This document shows, one piece after another, positions 51,885-60,876 of a stretch of DNA of 64,000 bases. The position numbers and the translations under genes are program-made. The stretch lies in NCBI GenBank assembly GCA_021325655.1, contig JAJPGT010000029.1, forward strand, positions 1 to 64,000. The letters are read 5' to 3'. Origin of the DNA: Pseudomonadota bacterium (GTDB lineage: Bacteria; Chloroflexota; UBA6077; JAJPGT01). Position 1 is the stretch's first letter; every line of letters begins with the position of its first letter. The notes beneath the pieces are model-generated. The model was not told where the DNA came from, made no database searches, and worked only from the letters and a program-made list of their open reading frames with translations.

Positions 51885-53879
51885 ATGGCTCACCCCGACC
51901 TGGAGCGGCAGCTACTGAAGCGAGTTGACCGCGGCTACGCCTGGGACTGTATGCAGCGGCTGGTAGACCTGGGGCCCCACAAGATTGCCGGGACGGAGCG
52001 CGAGCACGCGGCGGCCGACTGGATCGAGGCGGAGATGCAGCGCCTGGGGCTGGAGGAGGTTCGCCAGGAGCCATTCCCGGTCACGGTGCGCGACCTGGCC
52101 GCCGGCGCCAACGTGGAGCTTCCGGACCAGGGGGTGGTGTTCTCCGGCCTGCCGATGGCTGGGAGCTGGCCAACGCCGGAGGAGGGGATTGAGGCTGAGG
52201 TGGTGTTCGTTGGCGACGGGCTGGCCGAGGAGTACGGCCCGGAGCGCGACGCGCGGGGCAAGATCGTGCTCTACCGCCACCGCTGGCCGGACACCGGGAG
52301 CGAAGAGGGAATCCCCCGCGCCGGGCCGGCGCTGGAGGCGCGGGCGCGGGGAGCCGCGGCGGTGCTGACCTATGACGAGCTGGGGCCGCAGGACGCGGTG
52401 CGGGTCCACATCTTCCGGCTGGGGGCGCACGACTACGAGGTGCGCATCCCGATCGTGTCGCTGGCGGCGCGGGATGCACGCCAGTTGCGCGCACTGCTGG
52501 AGCAGGGGCCGGTGCGGGCACGGGTGCGCAGCCGTATCGACCAGCGCGAAGGCGCCTCGCGCAATGTGGTGGGGCTGCTGCGGGGCGAGCGCGAGCCGGA
52601 TGAATACGTGCTCGTCGCCTCGCACTACGATACCTGGTACGCCGGCGCGGCCGACAGCCTCTCGGGCATTGGGGCGGTGCTTGGGATCGCCCGGGCGTTC
52701 AAGCGCAGCGGGATCCGGCCGGAGCGGACGCTGGTGTTCGTCGCGCACGGGGCACAGGAGCAGGGGATGCCGCAATGGCTCGACTGGCTCATCGGCGCCT
52801 CGGCGTTTATCAACCTGGAGCACCCGGACTGGGTGGGGCGCACCTTCGCGATGCTGAACATCGACGTCGTCACGTCTGATCCCCGCAGCGCCTACGTGGA
52901 GTGCGCCCCGGAGCTGCTGGATTGCATCCGCCACGTGGCCGTCGACGTGGAAGGCGGCCGCACGCCCTACTCGCAGGTGCCAGCAGGGCTGATGAGCTAC
53001 GTGGACGCGGGCGCCTACCTGCTCGCCGGCGTCCCCTCTGCCAACGTCACTTTCTGGCCCGAGGACTACTGGCGGTACTACCACACTCAGTACGACACGA
53101 TCGCGCTCGTGTCACAGCAGGCCTTGGATTGGACGATGCGACTCTGGGGCCTGGCGGCGCTGCGACTCTCCGAGGTGCAGGGGCTGCACCTGCGGTTGGA
53201 CGCGGCGCTGGACCACGCGGCCCGGGCGGCGGTGGCAGCCGCGGTGGAGACCGCGGAGTCGCGCGGGCCGAGCGGCCCGGCGCTGGAGGCGGGCGAGGCG
53301 CTGCGCGTCGCGGCGACCGACGCGGAGGTGGTGCAGGAGCTGATGCGCCATCTGAGCCAGCGGGGAGGGAACCTGGCAGAGCGCGCCCTGCGCGAGGCGC
53401 GGCGGACCAAGCTCTGGTGTCTGGCCCGGCTGAGCCGCGAAACCCGCCTGATCGGCGGGCCAAGCGGGACACACGTGTACGAGGCGCTCACGCTCTACTC
53501 CCGCGAGGCGGCGCACCTGCGTCGCGCCGCCTTCCAGCTCGAACGCGGGATCAACGCCGCGGACGTGCTGGGCCGCACCTGCGCCATCCTCGGCTCCGGC
53601 CGCCACTTGAGCCCGGAGGCGCATGCAACACAGCTCCGGCTGATCGCCGACGGCGGCACCTGGGCGCCGAGCATGCAGCGGTATGTGGACGTGTACCCGG
53701 AGTGGAGCGCTCTGCGGGCAGGCGCCAGCCCGGCCACGGTCCTGCCCCGGCTGCGGCCGAAGCTGGCCGCGGCGCAGGCGGAGGCGGAAGCGGCGGCGGC
53801 GCGCGCGGAGCGGGTGGCGGAGCAGTGCAGCGAGCGGCTGCGCACGACCGCCGAGCGCCTGGCCGCGGCGCTGCGCTGA
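51885..53879 (+). CDS. M28-family metallopeptidase with PA domain
   Basis: 664 residues; GGAGG precedes ATG 51885. No signal peptide. N-terminal lid, then a protease-associated (PA) insert about 95-210 (VVFVGDGLAEEYGPERDARG, GAAAVLTYDELG). The M28 zinc site follows: His247 and Asp249 in SHYDTWYAG, second Asp in AADSLSGIGAV, Glu in AHGAQEQG, Asp in MLNIDVV, and His in YYHTQYDT. So the binuclear site is complete, though the usual EE pair reads QE. A long helical C-terminal region (about 430-664) is Ala/Glu/Arg rich and may form coiled coils. Aminopeptidase or amidase activity is likely. Its stop overlaps the start of the IMPase-like gene by one base. Confidence 0.85.
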   Translation: MAHPDLERQLLKRVDRGYAWDCMQRLVDLGPHKIAGTEREHAAADWIEAEMQRLGLEEVRQEPFPVTVRDLAAGANVELPDQGVVFSGLPMAGSWPTPEEGIEAEVVFVGDGLAEEYGPERDARGKIVLYRHRWPDTGSEEGIPRAGPALEARARGAAAVLTYDELGPQDAVRVHIFRLGAHDYEVRIPIVSLAARDARQLRALLEQGPVRARVRSRIDQREGASRNVVGLLRGEREPDEYVLVASHYDTWYAGAADSLSGIGAVLGIARAFKRSGIRPERTLVFVAHGAQEQGMPQWLDWLIGASAFINLEHPDWVGRTFAMLNIDVVTSDPRSAYVECAPELLDCIRHVAVDVEGGRTPYSQVPAGLMSYVDAGAYLLAGVPSANVTFWPEDYWRYYHTQYDTIALVSQQALDWTMRLWGLAALRLSEVQGLHLRLDAALDHAARAAVAAAVETAESRGPSGPALEAGEALRVAATDAEVVQELMRHLSQRGGNLAERALREARRTKLWCLARLSRETRLIGGPSGTHVYEALTLYSREAAHLRRAAFQLERGINAADVLGRTCAILGSGRHLSPEAHATQLRLIADGGTWAPSMQRYVDVYPEWSALRAGASPATVLPRLRPKLAAAQAEAEAAAARAERVAEQCSERLRTTAERLAAALR

Positions 53880-54910
53880 TGCAGCCGGCGAGTCCCGAGC
53901 CTCCCGCCGCGGCAGCAGGCGCGCCCGGGGGCGACCGCGTCGCCCTTCCCTGCGACGGCGGGGACGCCGGCAGCCCGTCTGACCTGGAGCAGTACGAGCA
54001 GGCGGCGCTAGCGCTCACCCGCCAGGCCGGAGCGCTGCTGCTCGAGGCGCTGCGCTCGCCCCCGGAGGTGGAGTTCAAGGATGCGCAGCGGCGCGACCCG
54101 GTCACCGCGACGGATCGGCTCATCGAGGACTTCCTGGTGGACGCACTCCACTCCCGCTTCCCTGGCCATGGGCTGCTGGGCGAGGAGCGCGCCGACGAGG
54201 CCTCCGCCTCTGATTATCTCTGGGTGATGGACCCACTCGACGGCACCGCGAACTTCGCCAACGGCCTGCCGTTCTGCGCGGTCTCCCTGGCGCTGCTCCA
54301 CCGGGGCCAGCCCGTGGTCGGCTGCATCTTCGTCACGATCGGCCCGGGCGGCCAGCCGGGGGTGCTCCACGCCCGGCTGGGCGGCGGAGCGCGCTTCGAG
54401 GAGGTTCCGATCCACGTCGCCGCGCCGGAATCTCCCGCGCCGCGGCTGGCGGCGCTCCCGGGCGGCTGGCGGGCACGCTTCCGGCTGCACGGGCCGGCCG
54501 GGCGCAAGGCGGGCGACCTGCGGAATCTGGGCAGCACCTGCCACGAGGGCGGGCTGGTCGCCTGTGGCGCGCTGCGTTGGGCGATCTTCCTGAGCCCGAA
54601 GCTCTGGGACGTCGCCGCGGCCGTGCTGCTGGTACAGGAGGCCGGCGGCCTGGCGCGTTTCTGGGAGCGCGGCGGCTGGCGCGACGCGGAGCGCTTCGCG
54701 CCGCCCTACGGGAGCCGCGATGGCAAGCCGCTGACGCTGCGCGACTGGTCGCGCCCGACGCTCCTGGGCGATCCCGACAGCGTGGAGCTCGTGTGCGGGC
54801 ACCTGGCCTGGCGCCGGCTGCCGCGGCTGCTCCAGGCGCTGCGGCGTGGCTGGAACAGCCTGCGAAAGCGGCTGGCTTTACAGCCGCGGCAGCCGGCCAG
54901 CACCCCCTGA
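53879..54910 (+). CDS. Inositol-monophosphatase-family phosphatase
   Basis: 343 residues; ATG 53879 shares its A with the peptidase stop (TGATG). A 40-residue disordered Ala/Pro/Gly N-terminus precedes the fold: DPVTATDRLIEDFLVDALHS, HGLLGEERADE (metal-binding Glu), VMDPLDGTANFANGLPF (DPLDGT metal motif) and LWDVAAAVLLVQEAGGLARF (last metal Asp). These are the Mg2+-dependent IMPase/FBPase/CysQ motifs. Members dephosphorylate inositol phosphates, histidinol phosphate, fructose bisphosphate or 3'-phosphoadenosine phosphates; the sequence does not choose. Coupling to an M28 peptidase is unusual. Confidence 0.86.
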   Translation: MQPASPEPPAAAAGAPGGDRVALPCDGGDAGSPSDLEQYEQAALALTRQAGALLLEALRSPPEVEFKDAQRRDPVTATDRLIEDFLVDALHSRFPGHGLLGEERADEASASDYLWVMDPLDGTANFANGLPFCAVSLALLHRGQPVVGCIFVTIGPGGQPGVLHARLGGGARFEEVPIHVAAPESPAPRLAALPGGWRARFRLHGPAGRKAGDLRNLGSTCHEGGLVACGALRWAIFLSPKLWDVAAAVLLVQEAGGLARFWERGGWRDAERFAPPYGSRDGKPLTLRDWSRPTLLGDPDSVELVCGHLAWRRLPRLLQALRRGWNSLRKRLALQPRQPASTP

Positions 54911-54977
54911 CGCGCCTGGGCGCGCAATGTCTGGTACCGCGGACGGGCCAGGCCGGAACGGACGACCCATGGCGGGA

Positions 54978-55006
54978 TTGACCCGTGGCCGCTACAGTGG
55001 TATGGA
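54978..55006 (+). promoter_or_regulatory. Promoter for the riboswitch-controlled gene
   Basis: TTGACC (54978-54983), a 17-base spacer and TATGGA (55001-55006). The predicted transcript starts about 30 bases before the riboswitch. Confidence 0.65.
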
Positions 55007-55037
55007 GGAGGGGCGGGTGTCGGGTGATGACATCCGT

Positions 55038-55180
55038 GGACTCGCGCCGAGCCTGGCGGCTGAGGGAACCGCCGGGACGGGGGATCCGATTAAGTGGGGT
55101 GAATCACGCGGAGCGTGTAGGGCACAGGTCGCTTCCAGCCCGAATCCGTCAGCTAACCTCGTAGGCGAATCAGGAAGCGC
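55038..55180 (+). ncRNA. Cyclic di-AMP riboswitch (ydaO/yuaA type)
   Basis: The conserved core of the ydaO class is plainly present in order: GAGGGAACCGCC (55062-55073), GGGGTGAATC (55096-55105), a short hairpin ending in GTAGGGC (55116-55122), then CCCGAATCCGTCAGCTAACC (55139-55158) and TCGTAGGCGAAT. The 3' stem GCTTCC/GGAAGC (55131-55136 and 55173-55178) also fits. These blocks match the known Thermoanaerobacter ydaO RNA in spacing. The class binds c-di-AMP and mostly turns genes off at high ligand, commonly for cell-wall hydrolases and ion transport. Here the next gene is an unrecognised small protein, 55 bases further on. Confidence 0.9.
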
Positions 55181-55192
55181 ACAGCATCGACT

Positions 55193-55218
55193 GGCGCGCC
55201 CAGGAGGCTGGGCGCGCC
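55193..55218 (+). promoter_or_regulatory. Expression-platform hairpin with GGAGG in its loop
   Basis: Perfect 10-bp G+C stem (55193-55202 and 55209-55218) with loop GGAGGC, between the riboswitch and the gene at 55235. No T run follows. It might act as a terminator stem or hide a ribosome-binding sequence; the gene's own AGAGG lies at 55223-55227. Confidence 0.55.
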
Positions 55219-55234
55219 CGCAAGAGGTGCGCCA

Positions 55235-55672
55235 ATGAATCTCTCATCAACGTTTCTCTCCTGGCGCCGGGTGCGAGCAGCGCTGCTCGAAGGGCACTCC
55301 GGACGCTACCGCGCGGATGAGGTCCGCGCGCTGCTTTCTCCAGGGACTGGACACACGGAACACTGTGGCCGCCGACGCGCAGCGCTGTCCACCGCGGCGC
55401 AGCCGAGCGCCTGGAGCAGCCGGCGCGGGGGCCGCGACGACGGGGAGCTGGGGCGGCTCTCGGCTCGCTTGCCCGCCATCGTGGCGTTGTACGCAACCGG
55501 GAGGTCGTTCCGGCAAATCAGCGCCGAGGTGGGAGGCTGGGGCGAGTGGGAGATCCAGCAGGCGCTGGACACCGCCTGCGCCCGCATCGCCAGCCGCCTG
55601 AACGACCGCCACCTGCTGCCGGTGCGCGGCGCGGAGGGGCCAACCATCTGCACCTGCGGCGCGGCAGGGTGA
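55235..55672 (+). CDS. Unrecognised protein under c-di-AMP riboswitch control
   Basis: 145 residues; ATG 55235 has AGAGG upstream. N-terminal MNLSSTFLSWRRVRAALLEG is amphipathic, the middle is Arg/Gly/Ser rich and probably disordered, and the last 70 residues are helical: RLPAIVALYATGRSFRQISA, EVGGWGEWEIQQALDTACAR, IASRLND. The part GRSFRQISAEVG...EWEIQQAL resembles a helix-turn-helix of sigma-region-4 or resolvase type, so a small DNA-binding regulator is possible. It has two CxC cysteines at the end (TICTCGAAG). Known ydaO targets are quite different. A strong terminator follows 15 bases after the stop, so it is the only gene of the unit. Confidence 0.65.
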   Translation: MNLSSTFLSWRRVRAALLEGHSGRYRADEVRALLSPGTGHTEHCGRRRAALSTAAQPSAWSSRRGGRDDGELGRLSARLPAIVALYATGRSFRQISAEVGGWGEWEIQQALDTACARIASRLNDRHLLPVRGAEGPTICTCGAAG

Positions 55673-55686
55673 GGCGCTTGCCTCGC

Positions 55687-55734
55687 GCACTCGCCGGGCC
55701 ATGCCGCACGGGCGCCCCCTGGCCCGGCGAGTGC
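55687..55734. terminator. Terminator hairpin
   Basis: Perfect 15-bp stem (55687-55701 and 55720-55734) with an 18-base loop between two convergent genes. Confidence 0.7.
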
Positions 55735-55789
55735 CGCCTGGCGCTGGCTGCTGTTCCGTGGCTGGGGTTACCCAGTGAGCCGCGGCAGC

Positions 55790-56992
55790 TCAGCCCACGC
55801 CTCGGGTGGTGCGCGCCTGCTCCAGCGCCGCGGCGAAGCCCGGGATCGCCCGGTCGATCATGTCGTCGTTCGCCGTGAGCGAGATGCGGAAGTAGCCGGG
55901 CAGCTCCACCAGGGCGCCGGGGAGCACGAAGACGTCGTGGCGGCCGAGCAGCTCCACGAAGGCGCGATCGTCGGCCCAGGGTGACCGCGGGAGCAGGTAG
56001 AACGTCCCGGCCGGGGTGTGGACGTCGTAGCCCAGCTCGCGCAGGGCCTCCAGCAGCCGATCCCGCTTCCGCTCCAGGTGGCCAACGTCGATGGAGAGCG
56101 TCTCCAGCTCAGGCAGCGCGTGCTGCAACAGCGCGTTGGCGACGGCGAAGCCGGTCATGAACTGGGCGAGCAGGATGGCGGGCCGGAGCTGCTCGCGCCC
56201 CGGCATCGACGGCGGCAGCGCGATGTAGCCGAGCCGCTGCCCAGGGGCGAGCAGCGTCTTGCCGTAGGTGTAGAGCACGAACGTGTTCGGGTAGAAGGCG
56301 GCCGGGCTGAAGTAGGGGCGGCCGTCGAAGACGATTCGGGAGTACGCCTCGTCTGAAAGGATGAAGAGCGCGCGGCTGTTGCGTGCAGATGCGGCGGTGA
56401 GCAGGCGTGCGAGGTGCTCGAGCGTCTCCGGCGGGTAGATCACGCCGGTGGGATTATGGGGCGAGTTGACGATAATCGCTCGGGTGCGCGGGGTGATCGC
56501 GGCGGCGATCGCCTCCAGGTCCAGGTCGAACGTGGCGAGATTCACCTTCACCCGCACCGGGACGGCACCACTGGCCTGGATGAGCAGCTCGTAGAAGAAC
56601 CAGGGCGGGCTGAGGAAGATCACCTCGTCGCCCGGGTCGATGATCGCCCGCAGGGCGACGGCGATTGCGGCGAAGCCGCCGTTGGTGATGAAGACGTCCT
56701 CCTCGTCGAAGGGGAGCTGGCGCCGCTCGCGGAGCGAGGCCGCGATTGCCGCCCGCGCCGGCTGCTCGCCAAGGGTATAGGCGAACCAATCCTTGGTGCG
56801 TGGGACGCTCCAGCGCTGGAGCGCGTCGACGAAGCCCGGCAGTGGCATGTCGTGCGGGTTGCCGACGACGAAGTCGCAGATCGTGGGATCACCCTGGCGT
56901 TGCGCCCAGGGCGAGCGGGTCATGAACGAGAACAGCGGCCCGAGCTGTTCGAGCAGGCTGCCCACCTGCTGGGAATAGGGCGAGGTCGCCAT
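55790..56992 (-). CDS. Class I/II PLP aminotransferase
   Basis: 400 residues from ATG 56992, with GGAGG upstream; the frame is open to 57301 without a start signal. FVVGNPHDMPLPGFVDALQR, FITNGGFAAIAVALRAIIDP, IFLSPPWFFYELLIQASG, VNSPHNPTGVIYPPETLEHL, FILSDEAYSRIVFDG and the PLP lysine in YTYGKTLLAPGQRLGYIAL define the fold. It also keeps the C-terminal substrate arginine in GYFRISLTANDDM. The branch is the one around valine-pyruvate/aspartate-like aminotransferases; substrate unknown. Transcribed alone. Confidence 0.87.
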   Translation of the reverse strand: MATSPYSQQVGSLLEQLGPLFSFMTRSPWAQRQGDPTICDFVVGNPHDMPLPGFVDALQRWSVPRTKDWFAYTLGEQPARAAIAASLRERRQLPFDEEDVFITNGGFAAIAVALRAIIDPGDEVIFLSPPWFFYELLIQASGAVPVRVKVNLATFDLDLEAIAAAITPRTRAIIVNSPHNPTGVIYPPETLEHLARLLTAASARNSRALFILSDEAYSRIVFDGRPYFSPAAFYPNTFVLYTYGKTLLAPGQRLGYIALPPSMPGREQLRPAILLAQFMTGFAVANALLQHALPELETLSIDVGHLERKRDRLLEALRELGYDVHTPAGTFYLLPRSPWADDRAFVELLGRHDVFVLPGALVELPGYFRISLTANDDMIDRAIPGFAAALEQARTTRGVG

Positions 56993-57683
56993 GCGTCGCA
57001 CCTCCGGGAGCGGAGCACTAGTCCAACGAGGGGACGCGGCGTTCGCCCCTGCTGCCCCAGGCCGCGTGCCCGCCCTAGCATGAATCGCTCGGCCCGCCGG
57101 GTCAAGCACTGAACCCGATCGCCCAGCACCGCCTGGCCGAGTCCGAGCACGCCGGGGGTGGGGCGCAACCCCGGTGAGCTTGACGGCTGCCCGGGCGAGC
57201 GTCCCGGTCGCGCTCCATTCTCCGCTTGTTTCGGGGTTCGGAGCTCGGGGTTGGGCATTCGGGGCTCCGGATTTCGAATCCCGGCCCCCGAGTGCCGACA
57301 TTCGGAAGGGGGCGGCTCCGCGGCGAGTGCGGGTTCACCGGCTGGCTCGAAGAGCACCAGCCCCGTCATGCAAGGCTGCTGAAGCATGCACCTGGTTCAC
57401 GGGTTCTTATTCTAGAGAATCGGCTTTCACTTGAATACACGAACGCCGGACGCCGCTCTCCTCAAGCCGGCTGGAATACAGAGGGGCGGCGCGCCCGCCG
57501 CTCGTGGTCACGAGGTCCGCTGCCGCACCGGCTGAAGCGATGCGAGAAGGTAGCGGCGACCAGTGCCACTCTCGACGGCTCGGCGGACTCTCTGCGCTGA
57601 ACGCCAGGGCACAGTGAGAGCCCGGGTGGGCAGGGCAGAGGCGAAAGGGACGGACTTCCCATTCGTGGCGCGGGCGGCGGGGG
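56993..57683. other. Long non-coding stretch with low-complexity TCGGGG/TTCGGA motifs
   Basis: 691 bases with no gene I can support. Around 57225-57310 there are loosely repeated GTTCGG, TTCGGGG and TTCGGA words, giving a GC-skewed, imperfectly repetitive patch. The rest is ordinary sequence. Open frames here have no ribosome site. A TTCGAATCC word near 57275 recalls a tRNA T-loop, but no cloverleaf fits. Confidence 0.5.
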
Positions 57684-58886
57684 TTAGGAGCCGAACGTCC
57701 CAGCGACGATCAACTTGTAGGCGTAGTACGCCGGCTTGATTACCAGGGTGGCGCTGGCCGGCGGGTCGCCGGCCTGATTGCACTGGTGGCCCGGGTAGTA
57801 GAACAGCCCACTGGTGCAGAACGGCCCGGGGGCGCTCGTCGGCTGGTCGACGCTAGTGAACCAGAAGACCTTGGCCACGCCCTGGCTGAGGATGTGTGGG
57901 ATCAGATCCTTGAGGTATCGGGCCTGGCCCTGCGGCGTCGCCGGGTATTCCAATGCCCCGACGCTGGGGTACTGCGGGTTGGCGCTATGGCCGACCTCGG
58001 TCACCCAGATCGGCTTGCTGCTGGCTCCAACGCTGGCGAGCGAGGCCTGGAACCCCTGCAGCGAGGCGTCGAAGCCCGCACTGTCCGAGTAGCTGTGGAA
58101 GTTCATGATGTCGAAGTTGGCCGCGGCTGGGTAGCGGCTATCGTGTAGCAGCTTGTCGAAGAAGCCGGCGCGTATGCCCGTGCCGCCGGTCGCGAGCCCA
58201 CCGATCAGGAGCTGGGCGCTCGGATCGGCAGCTTTGACTGCCTGGTGGGTCCAGTACAGGATCTGAGCGTACTGCGCCGCGGCGTTGGCGGGGGTATCTG
58301 CCATCCCGGCCGGGACATGGAAATAGCCCGGGATGTTCGGCTCGTTGCCGATCTCGTAGTAGTGGGCCACGTTCTGGCCATAGCCGCGAGTGTCGCCCTT
58401 GCCATCCGGGCCGAAGCCGTTGGCGTTCGGCCCGTAGCGGCTCACGACCCGGTACACGTAGTCGTAGAACTTCTGGTAGTCGCACGGCGGGTAGTACACC
58501 AGGTTGGCCTGGGAAGTGCCGCGGGGGGCCGTGGTGCACCAGGTGCTGGCGTACCCAAGCGAGACCACCGGCTGGAGTCCGGCATCCAGGGCCAGGCTCA
58601 TCTGGTAGTCGCACACCGCCGTCTGCCAGGTGCCCTCCTCGGGCTCAGCCTGGTTCCAGGAGCAGCCGGGGCCTCGCAGCCAGCGCAGCCCGGCGCTGCC
58701 GATCAGGGCGTACGCGGTGGTTTCGTTCTGATCGCCGACCGCGCCGGACGAGTTGATCCCGTAGCTGTCGGCCGTCACCGTGCCATCCTCGGGCGCGGCC
58801 CAAGCGGAGAGCGGTCCAACGAGGAGCATGAGCAGCCCGGCGAGTGCCGCGGGGTGAGACGAGAATGCGGGGAAGGAACGAGGCAA
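57684..58886 (-). CDS. Exported clan-A glycoside hydrolase (GH39/GH5-like)
   Basis: 400 residues from TTG 58886, which has AGGAGG six bases upstream. The signal peptide ALAGLLMLLVGPLSAWA is cut near AAPED. TIM-barrel glycosidase of clan A: GLRWLRGPGCSWNQAEPEEG, YASTWCTTAPRGTSQANLVY, HYYEIGNEPNIPGYFHVPAG with the acid/base Glu, AAANFDIMNFHSYSDSAGFD, and KPIWVTEVGHSANPQYP with the nucleophile Glu near the end of strand 7. Both catalytic glutamates are kept. Several cysteines suggest disulfides outside the cell. It acts on an extracellular beta-linked polysaccharide, or could be a xylosidase; specificity is open. Confidence 0.83.
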   Translation of the reverse strand: MPRSFPAFSSHPAALAGLLMLLVGPLSAWAAPEDGTVTADSYGINSSGAVGDQNETTAYALIGSAGLRWLRGPGCSWNQAEPEEGTWQTAVCDYQMSLALDAGLQPVVSLGYASTWCTTAPRGTSQANLVYYPPCDYQKFYDYVYRVVSRYGPNANGFGPDGKGDTRGYGQNVAHYYEIGNEPNIPGYFHVPAGMADTPANAAAQYAQILYWTHQAVKAADPSAQLLIGGLATGGTGIRAGFFDKLLHDSRYPAAANFDIMNFHSYSDSAGFDASLQGFQASLASVGASSKPIWVTEVGHSANPQYPSVGALEYPATPQGQARYLKDLIPHILSQGVAKVFWFTSVDQPTSAPGPFCTSGLFYYPGHQCNQAGDPPASATLVIKPAYYAYKLIVAGTFGS

Positions 58887-59454
58887 GCGATCCTCCTGCG
58901 CTGGGTGGTCGGGCGCCACGTGGGCAACGGCGGGCACTCTACCCGAGTCTGTAACAGCGGGGCAAGAAAGAGCGTAACAATAAAGCAACAGTTGGTTCGC
59001 CAGTCGGGCGATATCGAAACAGTTCCCACGGAACCGAGTAACAGTCGTAGGGTGACCGCCCCGAGGGTTGGGGCACAACGGCGCGGATCCTTTCGAGCCG
59101 GTGCGGGCGGGTTCACCCGCCCGTGGCGCGGAGAGCTGCGGAGGTGGGATTTCGCCGAGCGGGCAGCCGACTGCTGGTTCGGCTCCGCGCCGTCCACCGC
59201 TCCGGGGACTCGCCCGGAGGCGAGCCCCGACACTTCGCTGCAGTCTCGCGCCCTCTCCTCCTGGGGGCTGTGTGTCTGCCTGCACCTCGGCAGAGCAGCT
59301 CACCGCTCTGCCTGGCGGGAGAGCAGCGCGGCGAAAGTGACGGATTTCACATCTGCGGCACGGGTGGCGGGTAGCTTCTCTGGCAACCTCCCGTGCCCAC
59401 GGCGGATGGTGATCCGATTCGTGTCACGGCGCGGACAGGTCTCGAGGTGGATCG
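58887..59454. other. Divergent intergenic region of two exported-protein genes
   Basis: 568 bases between the glycosidase and the Asp-box protein genes. An A+T-richer patch at about 58960-59000 may hold promoters, for example TTGCCC-18 bases-TAGAGT on the minus strand. No gene is supported here. Confidence 0.5.
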
Positions 59455-60858
59455 GTGATGCGAGTCTGGTGTCGGCCGCAGTGGTACCTGGTAGCGCTCA
59501 GCATGCTTTCCCTCGCGCTCTTGCTCGCCCCGGTGGCGGGCGTGGCCTCCGGGGCGCCGCTGCTGACGCAGCTGAGCTCAGACCCCTACACGAACACGGA
59601 CGCGCAGCACCAGACGGAGGACGAGCCGGCTGCGTTCGCGTTCGGGAGCACGATCGTTACGGCCTTCAACGTCGGGCGCTTCACCACCGCTGGTACCACC
59701 AACACCGGCTGGGCTGTGTCCACCGATTCGGGCGCCACCTGGACTCACGGCTTCCTGTCCGGCATCACGAAGTACACCGGCGGGATATACGACCGGGTGA
59801 GTAACCCATCTGTTGCGTACGACCCGCTGCATGGGGTCTGGCTCATCGCAGTGAAGGCGACCAGCTCCTCGGGCGGGCCGCGGGCGGTGCTGCTGAGCCG
59901 GTCCCTGGATGGGGGCCATACCTGGAGCGCTCCGCTCAACGTCGCGGTTGCTCCGAAGGGCGAGTACTACGACAAGCCGTGGGTGTCGTGCGATACCACA
60001 GCCTCCAGCCCGTACTACGGGCGCTGCTACGCGACCTTCGACGCCTACTACGACTCGGAGCGGATCAAGATGAGCACCTCGACGGATGGCGGGCTGACCT
60101 GGAGCGCGCCGAAGAACACCGCCGACAACGCGACCGGGCTGGGCGGCCAGCCGCAGGTGCAGCCGAACGGCACGGTGATCGTGCCGTTCCGGCGGGTCAG
60201 CCAGGAGCTGGCATCGTTCGTCTCGACCGATGGCGGCTCCACCTGGGGCGCGTCGGTTCGGATCAGCAAGTTCCAATACCACACCGCGGCCGGCCAGTTC
60301 CGGGCGCAGCCGCCACTGCCCTCGGCGGGGATCGATGGAGCGGGGAAGGTGTACGTCGCCTGGCAGGACTGCCGACTGCGGACGAACTGCAGCGCCAACG
60401 ACATCCTGCTGAGCACGTCGTCTGACGGGCTGCACTGGAGCTTCCCAACGCGCGTGCCGATTGACGACGTGACGAGCACAGCGGACCACTTTATCCCTGG
60501 CCTGGGGGTGGACCGGGCGACGTCCGGGGCGACGGCGCACCTGGGGCTCAGCTACTACTACTATCCGGTAGCGAGTTGCTCGCTCAACACCTGCCAGCTC
60601 GACGTCGGCTACATCGCTTCGACAGACGGCGGTCAGACCTGGAGTGTGGCGACCCAGCTTGCCGGGCCAATGCACCTCACCTGGCTGGCATACACGCCGA
60701 CCGGGCGGATGGTGGGCGATTACATGTCGACCGTGTTCGCCGGCGGGGTGGCCTACCCGATGTTCGCGGTGGGGCGCATCCCGATCGGGAGCACCTACCA
60801 GGAAGCGATCTACACGGTGCAGACGGGACTGCGCCTGGGGCGGGTCTCGTGGGGTTGA
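59455..60858 (+). CDS. Exported Asp-box (sialidase-fold) protein
   Basis: 467 residues from GTG 59455 or ATG 59458 (GAGGTGG upstream). Signal peptide YLVALSMLSLALLLAPVAGV ASG. Then a six-bladed propeller marked by Asp-boxes: STDSGATW, SLDGGHTW, STDGGLTW, STDGGSTW, a weak SSDGLHW and STDGGQTW. Such folds include sialidases, but the arginine triad and the catalytic Tyr/Glu of true sialidases are not evident in order, so a lectin-like or other hydrolytic role is as likely. Two Cys pairs (SCDTTASSPYYGRC, SCSLNTC) suggest disulfides. Convergent with the receiver gene. Confidence 0.85.
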   Translation: MMRVWCRPQWYLVALSMLSLALLLAPVAGVASGAPLLTQLSSDPYTNTDAQHQTEDEPAAFAFGSTIVTAFNVGRFTTAGTTNTGWAVSTDSGATWTHGFLSGITKYTGGIYDRVSNPSVAYDPLHGVWLIAVKATSSSGGPRAVLLSRSLDGGHTWSAPLNVAVAPKGEYYDKPWVSCDTTASSPYYGRCYATFDAYYDSERIKMSTSTDGGLTWSAPKNTADNATGLGGQPQVQPNGTVIVPFRRVSQELASFVSTDGGSTWGASVRISKFQYHTAAGQFRAQPPLPSAGIDGAGKVYVAWQDCRLRTNCSANDILLSTSSDGLHWSFPTRVPIDDVTSTADHFIPGLGVDRATSGATAHLGLSYYYYPVASCSLNTCQLDVGYIASTDGGQTWSVATQLAGPMHLTWLAYTPTGRMVGDYMSTVFAGGVAYPMFAVGRIPIGSTYQEAIYTVQTGLRLGRVSWG

Positions 60859-60876
60859 GGCGACGGGGCGGCGGGC

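Noticed and set aside
57225..57310. Possible tRNA (TTCGAATCC word) in the low-complexity stretch
   Set aside because: No acceptor, D or anticodon stems fit; the T-stem has an extra base.
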